From positions 1 through 20,826 of the forward strand of contig JAAVZQ010000004.1 in assembly GCA_022791735.1 (NCBI GenBank): a DNA stretch of 20,826 nucleotides. The letters run 5' to 3'. Made by a program: the position numbers and the translations under genes. Of this stretch, positions 7,552 to 14,717 are shown one piece after another. The DNA is from Clostridia bacterium. Lineage in GTDB: Bacteria; Bacillota; Clostridia; TANB77; CAG-508. Each line of letters opens with the position of its first letter. The first letter of the stretch is position 1. The notes under the pieces are model-generated. The model was not told where the DNA came from. It worked only from the letters and a program-made list of their open reading frames with translations, and made no database searches.

Positions 7552-8253
7552 ATGGACGAGAAGAAGTCAAATAGCAAAAAAATCATTATTATCGTTGCTG
7601 TAATTATTATACTTGTAATTGGAGGAATAGCAATTGTTGCAGGTTCATTTATAGGAGAAGTTGCTGGACAACAAACAATCAACAGCGAGATTGAAAAAAT
7701 TAATCAGACAGGAGAAGTAGACCAAGAAATTAAAGCAAAAGGAAAATATGGAGAAGTAGAAAAAGTATTAAAAGACTACGTTCTTGAATATCAAGCAGCA
7801 GGAAAAGAAATACAAGCACAATATCAAAATGAAAAATTTACAACAATTTTAACAGCAGATAACTTAAAAAATGATGGTCCAGAATTTACAGAATCTAAAA
7901 AGTTAGTAGCTGATACAAGAGCAAAAGGTGAAGAAGTAAAAACAAAATTAGCAGAAATGGTATCAGACGAATATAAAGAAAAGAGAGCAACAGATAATGG
8001 ATTGACTGGAAAATACAAGGACTTATTCGTAGATAGTATCAAATTTGAAGCAGAACAAAAACAAGTAAATGCATCAATTGATAGTGTAAATAATTATTTA
8101 GAGAAACTAGATGAAATATTTAACTTCTTAAATGAGAATAAAGACAAATGGGAAATTAGAAACGACAAAGTTGAATTCAGTCAAATGACTTTAGTAACAA
8201 AATACAATTCTTTAATTCAATTAGCAAGTATAGCAGCACAAAAAATAAAATAG
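7552..8253 (+). CDS. Membrane-anchored helical surface protein, unknown function
   Basis: A 233-residue protein with a short basic N-terminus (MDEKKSNSKK), one hydrophobic segment of about 25 residues (IIIIVAVIIILVIGGIAIVAG, roughly 11-33) and a long, Lys/Glu/Gln-rich helical domain. The orientation (positive residues inside) puts the C-terminal domain outside the cell. I chose ATG 7552 rather than ATG 7537 because AGGAGG at 7540-7545 is the ribosome site for 7552 and lies within the longer version. The arrangement of one TM plus long helices recalls LemA-like or pilus-assembly accessory proteins, but no diagnostic motif is visible. It has its own promoter and terminator, so it is monocistronic. 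Confidence 0.75.
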   Translation: MDEKKSNSKKIIIIVAVIIILVIGGIAIVAGSFIGEVAGQQTINSEIEKINQTGEVDQEIKAKGKYGEVEKVLKDYVLEYQAAGKEIQAQYQNEKFTTILTADNLKNDGPEFTESKKLVADTRAKGEEVKTKLAEMVSDEYKEKRATDNGLTGKYKDLFVDSIKFEAEQKQVNASIDSVNNYLEKLDEIFNFLNENKDKWEIRNDKVEFSQMTLVTKYNSLIQLASIAAQKIK

Positions 8254-8261
8254 AAATATAT

Positions 8262-8288
8262 AATGAGCAAGTTTAAAACTTGCTCATT
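8262..8288 (+). terminator. Hairpin terminator after the surface protein gene
   Basis: AATGAGCAAGTTT (8262-8274) is the exact reverse complement of AAACTTGCTCATT (8276-8288). The T-run is short. Confidence 0.75.
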
Positions 8289-8300
8289 TGTACTTTAATC

Positions 8301-8329
8301 TTGACGAATTATGAAAAATGTTGTATTAT
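8301..8329 (+). promoter_or_regulatory. Promoter of the folate operon
   Basis: TTGACG 8301-8306, 17-base spacer, TATTAT 8324-8329. The predicted start near 8335 coincides with the first base of the riboswitch P1 stem. Confidence 0.7.
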
Positions 8330-8334
8330 ATTAT

Positions 8335-8433
8335 CATAGAGTAAGAAATAAATAGTTAAGACTTATCATACGGGAAGTTGATGATAAGGCAAAAGCAAAA
8401 ATGCTTGCTTATTTATTTTTGCATTCCGCTATG
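8335..8433 (+). ncRNA. Tetrahydrofolate (THF) riboswitch
   Basis: The transcript begins with P1 CATAG (8335-8339) pairing with CTATG (8429-8433). P2 is AAATAAAT (8346-8353) with ATTTATTT (8411-8418), and P3 is CTTATCAT (8362-8369) with ATGATAAG (8381-8388). Conserved single-stranded elements of the THF class-I riboswitch are recognisable: GAGTA near the start, AGTTAAG after P2, CGGGAAGTTGATG around P3, and TTGCATTCCGCT at the 3' side. It sits directly upstream of a FolT-type transporter gene and folC, its classic context. Binding of reduced folates would favour the downstream terminator. Confidence 0.85.
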
Positions 8434-8460
8434 AATTAGAAGAAAAAGAAATAAGTAAAT

Positions 8461-8498
8461 CTTCTTTCATGGAGCTCTAAAATGAAAGGAGTTTTTTT
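8461..8498 (+). terminator. Riboswitch-controlled terminator overlapping the folT ribosome site
   Basis: CTTCTTTCAT (8461-8470) pairs with ATGAAAGGAG (8482-8491) over 10 positions including one G-U, followed by seven Ts. The right arm contains the AAAGGAG Shine-Dalgarno of folT, so the same hairpin can both end transcription and hide the ribosome site. Confidence 0.8.
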
Positions 8499-8500
8499 GT

Positions 8501-9031
8501 ATGAAAAAAATGTCAAAAACTAAAAAATTAATTTTATCAGCACTTTTACTTACACTTACAATTGTACTTTCTAGGTTTTTATCAATAAAAACACCTCTAC
8601 TTTCAATAAATTTTAGCTTTGTTCCATTAATACTTGCAGCAATATGGCTTGGACCAAAATATACAGTATTAATTGCTGGACTTTCTGATTTAATTGGAGC
8701 AATATTATTTCCATTTGGTGAGTTTTTTATAGGATTTACATTTAGTACCTGTTTAGCAGGATTAATCTATGGATTGGTGCTTTATAAAAAAGATGAAGAA
8801 TTAACCAATAAACAGCTTATAATTAGACTAATAATTTCATGTGCTTTAGTAACAGTATTGGTAAATACTGTCTTAAATACGTTATGGCTTGTTATCATGT
8901 ATAATAAGGCATTTATTGTGTTATTTGCGACAAGAATAGTGAAAGAAATTGTAATGCTACCAATTGAAGTAGTGACAATGTTTGTGTTAGTTAATAGTTT
9001 GAAACCAATTACTAAAAAATATGTAATTTAA
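8501..9031 (+). CDS. folT: Folate ECF transporter S component
   Basis: A 176-residue membrane protein with about six hydrophobic helices and a basic N-terminus (MKKMSKTKKL), the size and shape of ECF-type substrate-binding S components. The segment NFSFVPLILAAIWLGPKYTVLIAGLSDLIGAILFP is characteristic of the FolT branch, with the small-residue (A-x-x-x-A-like) face used to dock on EcfT. It should capture folate outside the cell and pass it in when joined to the EcfA/EcfT energising unit encoded downstream. Regulation by a THF riboswitch and the adjacent folC strongly support folate as substrate. No CGG codon and no shift are present. Start ATG 8501 is 9 bases from the GGAG that lies in the terminator arm. 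Confidence 0.88.
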   Translation: MKKMSKTKKLILSALLLTLTIVLSRFLSIKTPLLSINFSFVPLILAAIWLGPKYTVLIAGLSDLIGAILFPFGEFFIGFTFSTCLAGLIYGLVLYKKDEELTNKQLIIRLIISCALVTVLVNTVLNTLWLVIMYNKAFIVLFATRIVKEIVMLPIEVVTMFVLVNSLKPITKKYVI

Positions 9032-9033
9032 TA

Positions 9034-9105
9034 TTATAATTCACAGCTAAATAAACATAGAACTACTTAGTGTGGACCTTAAATTTATTTAGATGTGAAT
9101 TATAA
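9034..9105 (+). repeat. Long hairpin between folT and folC
   Basis: Arms 9034-9055 (TTATAATTCACAGCTAAATAAA) and 9084-9105 (TTTATTTAGATGTGAATTATAA) are complementary over 22 bases apart from one or two mismatches, around a 28-base loop. No T-run follows, so it is not a normal terminator. It lies wholly within the operon and may stabilise or process the mRNA or adjust the folT/folC ratio. The role is inferred. Confidence 0.75.
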
Positions 9106-9123
9106 CGATTTAAGGAGAAGGTT

Positions 9124-10392
9124 ATGACGCTTGAAGAATATTTATCAAATTTTGGAAACATAAATAGAAAACCTAGTCTAGAGGCAATGGAATATTTCAT
9201 GAAAGAATTTGATTATCCTAATAAAAAAACAAGATTTATACATATTGCAGGGACAAATGGAAAAGGTAGCGTATGTGAGATGATAAATAATGTTTTGGTG
9301 AATGAAGGGTATAAGGTACGGTAAATTTATTTCGCCACATTTAATTAGATATAATGAAAGAATATGTATAAACAATGTGCAAATTACAGATGAAGAAATA
9401 TCAACAATTTTAGAAAAAATATCAAAAAAAGTAGATATATATAATAGCACACATGAAATGAAAGTAAAAGAATTTGAAGTTATCACAACTCTTGCTCTAA
9501 TATATTTTGCAGAAAATGGGTGCGATTTTGTAGTTCTAGAAACAGGACTTCGGAGGAAGGGATGATCCAACTAATGTTGTAGATAGTCTTATTTCAATAA
9601 TTACTGATATTGGGCTTGACCACATGGATATTTTAGGTAATACAATTGAAGAGATTACAAAAGTAAAAATGGGAATTATAAAGAAAAATAGAGATACTAT
9701 AATGTATGAGCAAGACAAGGTGACAGATATTATAAAAAAAGAATGTGCAGAAAAGAATAACAATCTTCACCTATTAAATAGAAATGATGTACAAAATTAT
9801 TCTTATAACAATGAGTTTCAAAAGATAGACTATAAAAATTATAAAAATATTCTTATAAATTTAAAAGGAAAATGCCAAATATATAATGCAATGTTATGCT
9901 TAGAATGTATAAATGTTTTAAGGGAAAAAGGCTACAATATAGAGGAGAAGGCAATAAAAGAAGGACTAAAGACCGTAGTTCATAAAGCAAGATTTGAAAC
10001 TTTAAATGAAAGCCCAAAAATAATTTTTGATGGTGGGCATAATGAAAATGCTATAAAAAATCTAAAGAAAATGATAGAACAATATTATAAAAATGATAAA
10101 AAAATATATATCATATCCATTTTAAAAACGAAAGACTACAAAACAGCAATAAGACTACTTTCAGAGGACAAGGATAGTATATTTATTTTTACAAGTGGAA
10201 ATGACGAAAATAGGTATAATTCAAAAGAAGATTTATTCAGTGAAGCAAAAAAATATCTAGATAAAAATATTTATACAAGTGATTTAAAGAATGCTATAAA
10301 ATATGTAAGAGAAAATTGCAAAGATGAAGTTATTATGGTGGTGCGGAAGCTTTTATGTATATGAAGATGTAGAAAGCTTAAAGAATAATTAG
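9124..10392 (+). CDS. folC: Folylpolyglutamate synthase, requires three +1 shifts at CGG
   Basis: The enzyme adds glutamates to folates with ATP, trapping them in the cytoplasm. The frame from ATG 9124 holds the P-loop HIAGTNGKGSV (about residues 40-50) and meets CGG at 9319, which is followed immediately by TAA. Dropping C9319 gives NEGYKVGKFISPHL, the canonical FolC segment. A second extra C at 9551 interrupts VLETGL-GGRDDPTNVV (canonical L-x-E-V-G-L-G-G-R-x-D-x-T-N), and a third at 10344 interrupts MVV-GSFYVYED near the C-terminus. With all three Cs skipped the product is 421 residues, the family's normal length, with Gly at 66, 143 and 407. IFDGGHNENA (about 299-308) is the second-domain motif. 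GGAGAAGG precedes the start. No other defects are seen. Confidence 0.9.
9319..9321 (+). other. CGG +1 shift site 1 in folC
   Basis: GTA CGG TAA in the zero frame, a stop directly after CGG. Skipping C gives V-G-K-F-I-S-P-H-L. Confidence 0.85.
9551..9553 (+). other. CGG +1 shift site 2 in folC
   Basis: CTT CGG AGG in the zero frame. Skipping C gives L-G-G-R-D-D-P-T-N, the conserved substrate-binding loop of FolC. Confidence 0.85.
10344..10346 (+). other. CGG +1 shift site 3 in folC
   Basis: GTG CGG AAG in the zero frame. Skipping C gives V-G-S-F-Y-V-Y-E, matching the conserved C-terminal GS-x-Y segment of FolC. Confidence 0.85.
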
Positions 10393-10413
10393 CATTTGGC
10401 GTTGGTGCTATTC

Positions 10414-10463
10414 GATGAATATTCTATCAATGTGCAATAGCATGCGTTATAGGAATATTTATC
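10414..10463 (+). ncRNA. Possible structured leader before ecfA
   Basis: Between folC and ecfA, GATGAATATTCTAT (10414-10427) pairs with ATAGGAATATTTATC (10449-10463) over 14 positions with one bulge. The loop holds a smaller GCA/TGC stem. The 113-base gap is GC-richer than its flanks and ends in a purine-rich AGGAAGGG ahead of ecfA. I match it to no known riboswitch. Confidence 0.4.
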
Positions 10464-10505
10464 TCGTACGTCTAGTCAAATTCAACCATGAGGAAGGGAT
10501 TAAAT

Positions 10506-11207
10506 ATGGTAAAAATCCAAAATTTAAGTTATAGATATAGAAATGAAAAAAATACATTAGAAAATATAAATATAGAAATCAGAGAGGGAGAAGTAACGGC
10601 AATAATTCGGTAAGAATGGTTCTGGTAAGTCAACTCTTGCAAGACTTATCGCTGGACTTACAATACCAAGCGAAGGAAAAATCGAGGTATTTGGAATTGA
10701 TACAAAAGATAAATCAAAATTTGTAGAACTTAGAAAGACTGTACGGAATAGTTTTTCAAAATCCAGAAAATCAAATAATATTTAATAATGTACATGATGA
10801 TATGATTTTTGCACTAGATAATCTAAACTTGGATGACAAAGAAAATAGAATAAAAGAAGCACTAAAAAAAGTTCGGCATGGAAGAATATATAGATAAAGG
10901 AACTTATGACTTATCACTTGGCCAAAAACAAAGAATAACAATTGCAGGAGTTTTAGCAGTAGCTCCAAAATTAATTATAATGGATGAACCAACTGCAATG
11001 CTAGATACAGAAGGTAAAGAAGAAGTAAGAAAAATTGTAAAAAATCTAAAAGAAAAAGGTTTTACAATAATATATATAACAAATATTATAGAGGAAATAT
11101 CTATATCAGATAGAATTATAATGCTAAAAGAAGGACAAGCCATAAAAGATATGAATACAGAAGATATTAATATAGAGCAATTCAGAGAGAAGGGAATAGC
11201 ATGGTAA
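10506..11207 (+). CDS. ecfA: ECF transporter ATPase, requires three +1 shifts at CGG
   Basis: The ABC ATPase that powers folate uptake. From ATG 10506 the zero frame hits CGG then TAA at 10608. Skipping C10608 yields the Walker A GKNGSGKST exactly (Gly 35 onward). A second extra C at 10744 interrupts KTV-GIVFQNPENQ, the Q-loop (Gly 80), and a third at 10874 interrupts KKV-GMEEYIDK (Gly 123). After that come the signature LSLGQKQR, Walker B LIIMDEPTAMLD and ITNIIEE, where the family's H-loop His is replaced by Asn. The product is 232 residues, somewhat short for EcfA (about 270-280), mainly at the C-terminus. The stop overlaps the ecfT start. Only one ATPase gene is present, so a homodimer or a partner elsewhere is implied. 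Confidence 0.88.
10608..10610 (+). other. CGG +1 shift site 1 in ecfA
   Basis: ATT CGG TAA in the zero frame. Skipping C recreates the Walker A G-K-N-G-S-G-K-S-T. Confidence 0.9.
10744..10746 (+). other. CGG +1 shift site 2 in ecfA
   Basis: GTA CGG AAT in the zero frame. Skipping C gives V-G-I-V-F-Q-N-P-E-N-Q, the Q-loop. Confidence 0.9.
10874..10876 (+). other. CGG +1 shift site 3 in ecfA
   Basis: GTT CGG CAT in the zero frame. Skipping C gives V-G-M-E-E-Y and rejoins the frame holding the ABC signature. This is the only site where the restored glycine codon is GGC. Confidence 0.85.
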
Positions 11208-11776
11208 TAGCTACTCAAATGCTAGCGTTTCTAGTTTATGCGAGTTCAATATTTTTTATAAATGAATATTATTTACTAGGAATAATTTTTCTAGTGAATT
11301 TATTTTTGATGTTGATACTAAAAATAAGCTTAAAAAAAGCTTTTATATTTATAGTAAAACTTATGCCATTTATACTGTTTACAGGAGTTTTAAATCTGAT
11401 TTTGGGAGGATTACAACTTGGGATAATTATAACAATAAAGCTAATCTTAGTTTGCAATACTACATTTGTTTTTTCGGAAAATATGACACCAAAAAAAATA
11501 CAAATAGCTATAGAAAAGCTTTGTTTTCCATTAAAGATTTTCAAAATAAATCCTAGAAACGTTGGGATAATGGTAAGTATAAGTATAGCATTTATTCCGA
11601 TTATGCAACGAGAAATGCAAAATTTAAAATATTCATTAAATGCAAAAGGCTTTAAATTTGACTTGAGAAATATACTTGGAAAGCCAAGTGTCATACTTTT
11701 GCCACTTATTGTATCTATTTTGAAAAAAACAGATGAAATAGAACAAAGTATGGTTTCAAGGGGATATATGATTTAA
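11201..11776 (+). CDS. ecfT: ECF transporter transmembrane component
   Basis: A 191-residue protein with about four or five N-terminal hydrophobic helices followed by a helical cytoplasmic domain. It couples ATP hydrolysis by EcfA to the S component. Two short motifs resembling the Ala-Arg-Gly coupling motifs of EcfT are present as NAKGF (near residue 147) and VSRGY (near 187). The start ATG 11201 lies inside the end of ecfA (7-base overlap), indicating coupled translation and an equimolar complex. It is shorter than typical EcfT (about 260), lacking residues at the N-terminus and beyond the second motif. No CGG codon occurs; the one TCGG (FSEN) is out of phase. Translation depends on ecfA being read correctly nearby. 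Confidence 0.85.
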   Translation: MVIATQMLAFLVYASSIFFINEYYLLGIIFLVNLFLMLILKISLKKAFIFIVKLMPFILFTGVLNLILGGLQLGIIITIKLILVCNTTFVFSENMTPKKIQIAIEKLCFPLKIFKINPRNVGIMVSISIAFIPIMQREMQNLKYSLNAKGFKFDLRNILGKPSVILLPLIVSILKKTDEIEQSMVSRGYMI

Positions 11777-11813
11777 GCATTTTAAAAATATTTAGAAAAA
11801 ATCCTTAAAAAAC

Positions 11814-11842
11814 TTGAATAAATTTGAAATATAGGATATAAT
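11814..11842 (+). promoter_or_regulatory. Sigma-A type promoter
   Basis: TTGAAT 11814-11819 and TATAAT 11837-11842 with a 17-base spacer, 30 bases upstream of the pilin-like ORF. Confidence 0.7.
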
Positions 11843-11871
11843 AAAGGATATAAAATTTTTGGAGGAAACAA

Positions 11872-12090
11872 ATGAAGAAAATACACTCTGAAAAAGGTTC
11901 GATAGCTGTATTTGTAACGGTATCCTTTATATTTATTATGACCATACTTATGAGAATATATTGGTCAAGCACAAATTATCAGGTTACTGCACTTCAAGCA
12001 CAGCAAGCGATAAAAGAAATATATGAAAGGGATGTAGCTGATATAGACAGGATACATGACGAATTAGCAGGAGCAGAATCAGGAGAATAA
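11872..12090 (+). CDS. Small pilin-like single-pass membrane protein
   Basis: A 72-residue protein: MKKIHSEKGSIAVFVTVSFIFIMTILM then a short helical, charged domain ending DELAGAESGE. The basic leader, a KGS-type turn and an immediately following hydrophobic helix resemble prepilin or TadE/PilX-like proteins whose helix packs into a pilus or pseudopilus, but the classical Gly-Phe-Thr-x-x-Glu processing site is absent. GGAGGAAAC precedes the ATG. It has its own promoter (11814) and terminator (12095), so it is expressed alone. Function is not known; identity as pilin-like is weak. Confidence 0.6.
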   Translation: MKKIHSEKGSIAVFVTVSFIFIMTILMRIYWSSTNYQVTALQAQQAIKEIYERDVADIDRIHDELAGAESGE

Positions 12091-12094
12091 AACA

Positions 12095-12143
12095 AAAGCA
12101 AAATATATTAAGTAAGCGTAAAAAGTAATATGTTTTGCTTTTT
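12095..12143 (+). terminator. Intrinsic terminator
   Basis: AAAGCAAAATATATT (from 12095) pairs with AATATGTTTTGCTTT, then a T-run ends at about 12143. It isolates the pilin-like gene from minD. Confidence 0.8.
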
Positions 12144-12198
12144 ATATAAATAGAGGAAAAACGGCAAAAAATAACTGCCTAGGATGGAGGAAAAATTA

Positions 12199-12993
12199 AT
12201 GGGAGAAGTTATAGTTATAACATCAGGAAAAGGTGGAGTAGGAAAAACTACAACTACGGCAAATTTGGGAGCATCATTAGCATTAGAAGGAAAGAAGGTA
12301 GCACTAGTTGATACTGATATAGGATTAAGAAATCTAGATGTTGTTATGGGATTAGAAAATAGAATTGTATACGACATAGTAGATGTTGTAGAAGAGAGAT
12401 GTAAGTTAAGACAAGCTCTAATCAAAGATAAAAGATATGATGAGTTATTTCTTTTACCAGCAGCACAAACTAGAGACAAGAGTGCAGTAAATGAAGAGCA
12501 AATGAAAGAACTTACACAAGAATTAAAGCAAAGTTTTGATTACATACTAATTGATTGCCCTGCTGGGATAGAACAAGGATTTAAAAATGCCGTTGCAGGA
12601 GCAGATAGAGCAATAGTCGTTACAACTGCTGAAATATCAGCAATAAGAGACGCAGATAGAATAATAGGTTTACTTGAATCATTAGACCTTAAAAATTCTG
12701 AGCTTGTAATCAACAGAATTAGACCAAACATGGTAAGAAAAGGCGAGATGATGGATGTAGAAGATATCGTAGATCTTTTATCAATAGATTTGACAGGGGT
12801 TGTACCAGACGATGAATACATAATAACACAGACAAACAAAGGAGAACCTGTAATATCAAATAAAAAAGCTCCTTCTGGAAGAGCATATAGAGAAATTGCA
12901 AAAAGAATACTAGGAGAGAATGTAGAAGTAACAATACCAGGTAGAGATAGAGGATTCTTTTCAAAAATCAAAAACATATTTAATAAAAAATAA
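12199..12993 (+). CDS. minD: Septum site-determining ATPase
   Basis: A 264-residue Walker ATPase of the ParA/MinD family. It has the deviant Walker A GKGGVGKTT (residues 10-18), the switch region DTDIGLRNLDVVMG, DCPAGIEQGF as Walker B, and a C-terminal amphipathic membrane-targeting helix FFSKIKNIFNKK. MinD binds the membrane in its ATP form and positions the division inhibitor MinC. ATG 12199 is chosen over ATG 12184 because GGAGGA at 12186-12191 is the ribosome site for 12199. It is followed by minE and rodA, a common Clostridial order, but no minC is found upstream in this window. The gene has no in-frame CGG; ACG GCA is out of phase. Confidence 0.95.
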   Translation: MGEVIVITSGKGGVGKTTTTANLGASLALEGKKVALVDTDIGLRNLDVVMGLENRIVYDIVDVVEERCKLRQALIKDKRYDELFLLPAAQTRDKSAVNEEQMKELTQELKQSFDYILIDCPAGIEQGFKNAVAGADRAIVVTTAEISAIRDADRIIGLLESLDLKNSELVINRIRPNMVRKGEMMDVEDIVDLLSIDLTGVVPDDEYIITQTNKGEPVISNKKAPSGRAYREIAKRILGENVEVTIPGRDRGFFSKIKNIFNKK

Positions 12994-13028
12994 GGGAAAA
13001 ACTTAAAGAAAAGATGGGTGGAATAAAG

Positions 13029-13556
13029 ATGCTTGAAAATATAATAAACTTTTTTAAAAATTTAGGTAAATCAGAGAAAAAAGAGACTAATTCAAGAGAT
13101 ACAGCGAAGGAAAGATTACATTTAGTTTTGATGCAAGATAGAGCTAATGTGTCAGCAGATTTTCTAGATTTAATGAGACAAGAAATAATTGAAGTAATAA
13201 AGAAATATGTTGATATAGATGAATCAGAAATAGATGTAAGAATGACAAATAAGCAAAATGATGATGGAAGCAATGGAGCACCTGCATTATATGCAAATAT
13301 TCCAATAATAAACATCAAAAATGATATTTTAGTAGAAAAGAAAAAAGAAGCAGAAGAATCAAAAATGCAAAATGTAAAAGTAGAAATTGTAGAACAAACA
13401 AGTGAAACAAATGGAAACAACGAAGTAACTACTGAAAACAATAATAATGAAGAAAATCAGACAGAATATCATGAAGAAGTAAGTAATGAACAAATTACAG
13501 AAGAAACAAATGAACCTGTATCAGAGGAACATACGCCAGAAACAATAAACAGTTAG
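13029..13556 (+). CDS. minE: MinE topological specificity factor with long acidic tail
   Basis: MinE stimulates MinD ATPase and drives its oscillation. Residues 1-90 match the family: N-terminal membrane-binding helix (MLENIINFF), the MinD-contact segment KERLHLVLMQDRANVS (about 27-42) and the dimerisation domain MRQEIIEVIKKYVDIDESEIDV (about 49-70). MinE is normally about 85-90 residues; here about 85 further residues follow, nearly all Glu, Asn, Thr, Gln and Ser, which look disordered. Start ATG 13029 has GGTGGA at 13017-13022; ATG 13014 is an alternative with no better ribosome site. It lies 35 bases after minD and 16 bases before rodA. Confidence 0.88.
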   Translation: MLENIINFFKNLGKSEKKETNSRDTAKERLHLVLMQDRANVSADFLDLMRQEIIEVIKKYVDIDESEIDVRMTNKQNDDGSNGAPALYANIPIINIKNDILVEKKKEAEESKMQNVKVEIVEQTSETNGNNEVTTENNNNEENQTEYHEEVSNEQITEETNEPVSEEHTPETINS

Positions 13557-13572
13557 ATTAAGAGGTTTATTA

Positions 13573-14684
13573 ATGAATAAAAAAATATTAAAAAATATCG
13601 AGTGGGGAATACTTATATGTTGTGTAATCCTATTATGTATAGGACTTGTTGCATTATTTTCAGCAACAAATGACACAGAATTTGATGAATTAAAAAAGCA
13701 AGTTTTGTGGGCAGCAATTAGTATTCCTATAATGATAATTGCTATATGTGTAGATTATAATACAATTACAAAGATATCACCAGTACTTTATGGACTGGCG
13801 ATAATTTCACTTATTGCAGTACTTTTTACAGAGCCAATAAATGGAGCCAGAAGCTGGTTTAAAATATCAGAAAATACAACAATTCAGCCAAGCGAGTTTT
13901 GTAAAATAATTCTTATAATATTTATGGCATATATTTTGTCAAAACTTCAAAGAGATGATAAAGGAGAGATAAACAAAATTTGGAAACTAGGTCTTACACT
14001 AATTGCAGCAGGAGTTCCAATAGTTTTGATTGCAGTGCAACCAGATTATGGAACAGTTATGGCATTTGTAGTAGGTGTGTGCTTTATGCTATTTGCAGCG
14101 GGAATAGACAAAAAGTATATTATTGTAACATTGTTAATTATAGTGATTGCAGTACCATTATTGTATAACTTTGTCCTTCCAACACATGCAAAAACAAGAA
14201 TAGATGTATTTTTAAATCCGGAACTTGATCCAAGAGGATCACGGATACAACCTTATACAATCCAAAATAGCTATCGGTTCAGGGAAGTTGCTAGGTATGG
14301 GAATACTGATGGGAAATCAGACACAGCTTCGGATATCTATACCCAAAAACAACAGACTTTATTTTCTCAGTTATTGGGGAAGAGATGGGGTTTGTAGTTG
14401 CAGCAATAGTTATAGTAGTTTATATGGTGATGATAACTAGAGCAATATATGTTGCAAAGACTGCAAAAGATGATATAGGTGGTTATATTGCGATTGGCAT
14501 TGCAGGAATATTTACATTTCACATGCTAGAAAATATAGGAATGACAATGGGACTATTGCCCATAACGGGAGTACCACTTCCATTTGTAAGCTATGGTGGA
14601 AGCTCAATGATTACAAACTTTATTTGTATAGGATTATTACTTAATATCAGTGTGAGACGTAAAAAAGCAATATTTATTGACTAG
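13573..14684 (+). CDS. rodA: Rod-shape SEDS glycosyltransferase, requires two +1 shifts at CGG
   Basis: A polytopic SEDS protein that polymerises lipid II for lateral wall growth. It opens with about eight hydrophobic segments and the family signature AIGSG(K)LLGMG, NTQ-like (here NQTQL). An extra C at 14242 interrupts LDPRGS-GYNLIQSKIAIGSG (canonical L-D-P-x-G-x-G-Y-Q). A second at 14330 interrupts NQTQL-GYLYPKTTDFIF (canonical QSQ-L-G-F-L-P-E-x-x-T-D-F-I-F). With both Cs skipped the product is 369 residues, the family's usual length, and finishes with GVPLPFVSYGGSS. Position after minD and minE favours RodA over FtsW. The frame without shifts ends at 14395-14397. No other damage is seen. 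Confidence 0.9.
14242..14244 (+). other. CGG +1 shift site 1 in rodA
   Basis: TCA CGG ATA in the zero frame. Skipping C gives S-G-Y-N-L-I-Q. The same local bases, GGATCACGGATAC, occur at the HD-GYP shift site on the other strand. Confidence 0.9.
14330..14332 (+). other. CGG +1 shift site 2 in rodA
   Basis: CTT CGG ATA in the zero frame. Skipping C gives Q-L-G-Y-L-Y-P and the conserved T-D-F-I-F. Confidence 0.9.
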
Positions 14685-14717
14685 AGGTTAGAGGAATAGA
14701 AGATAGAGGAATAGAAG

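Noticed and set aside
11470..11480. TTTTTTCGGAAAATATG in ecfT as a thirteenth CGG site
   Set aside because: In frame it reads TTT TCG GAA AAT (F-S-E-N); CGG is not a codon here and the frame is intact.
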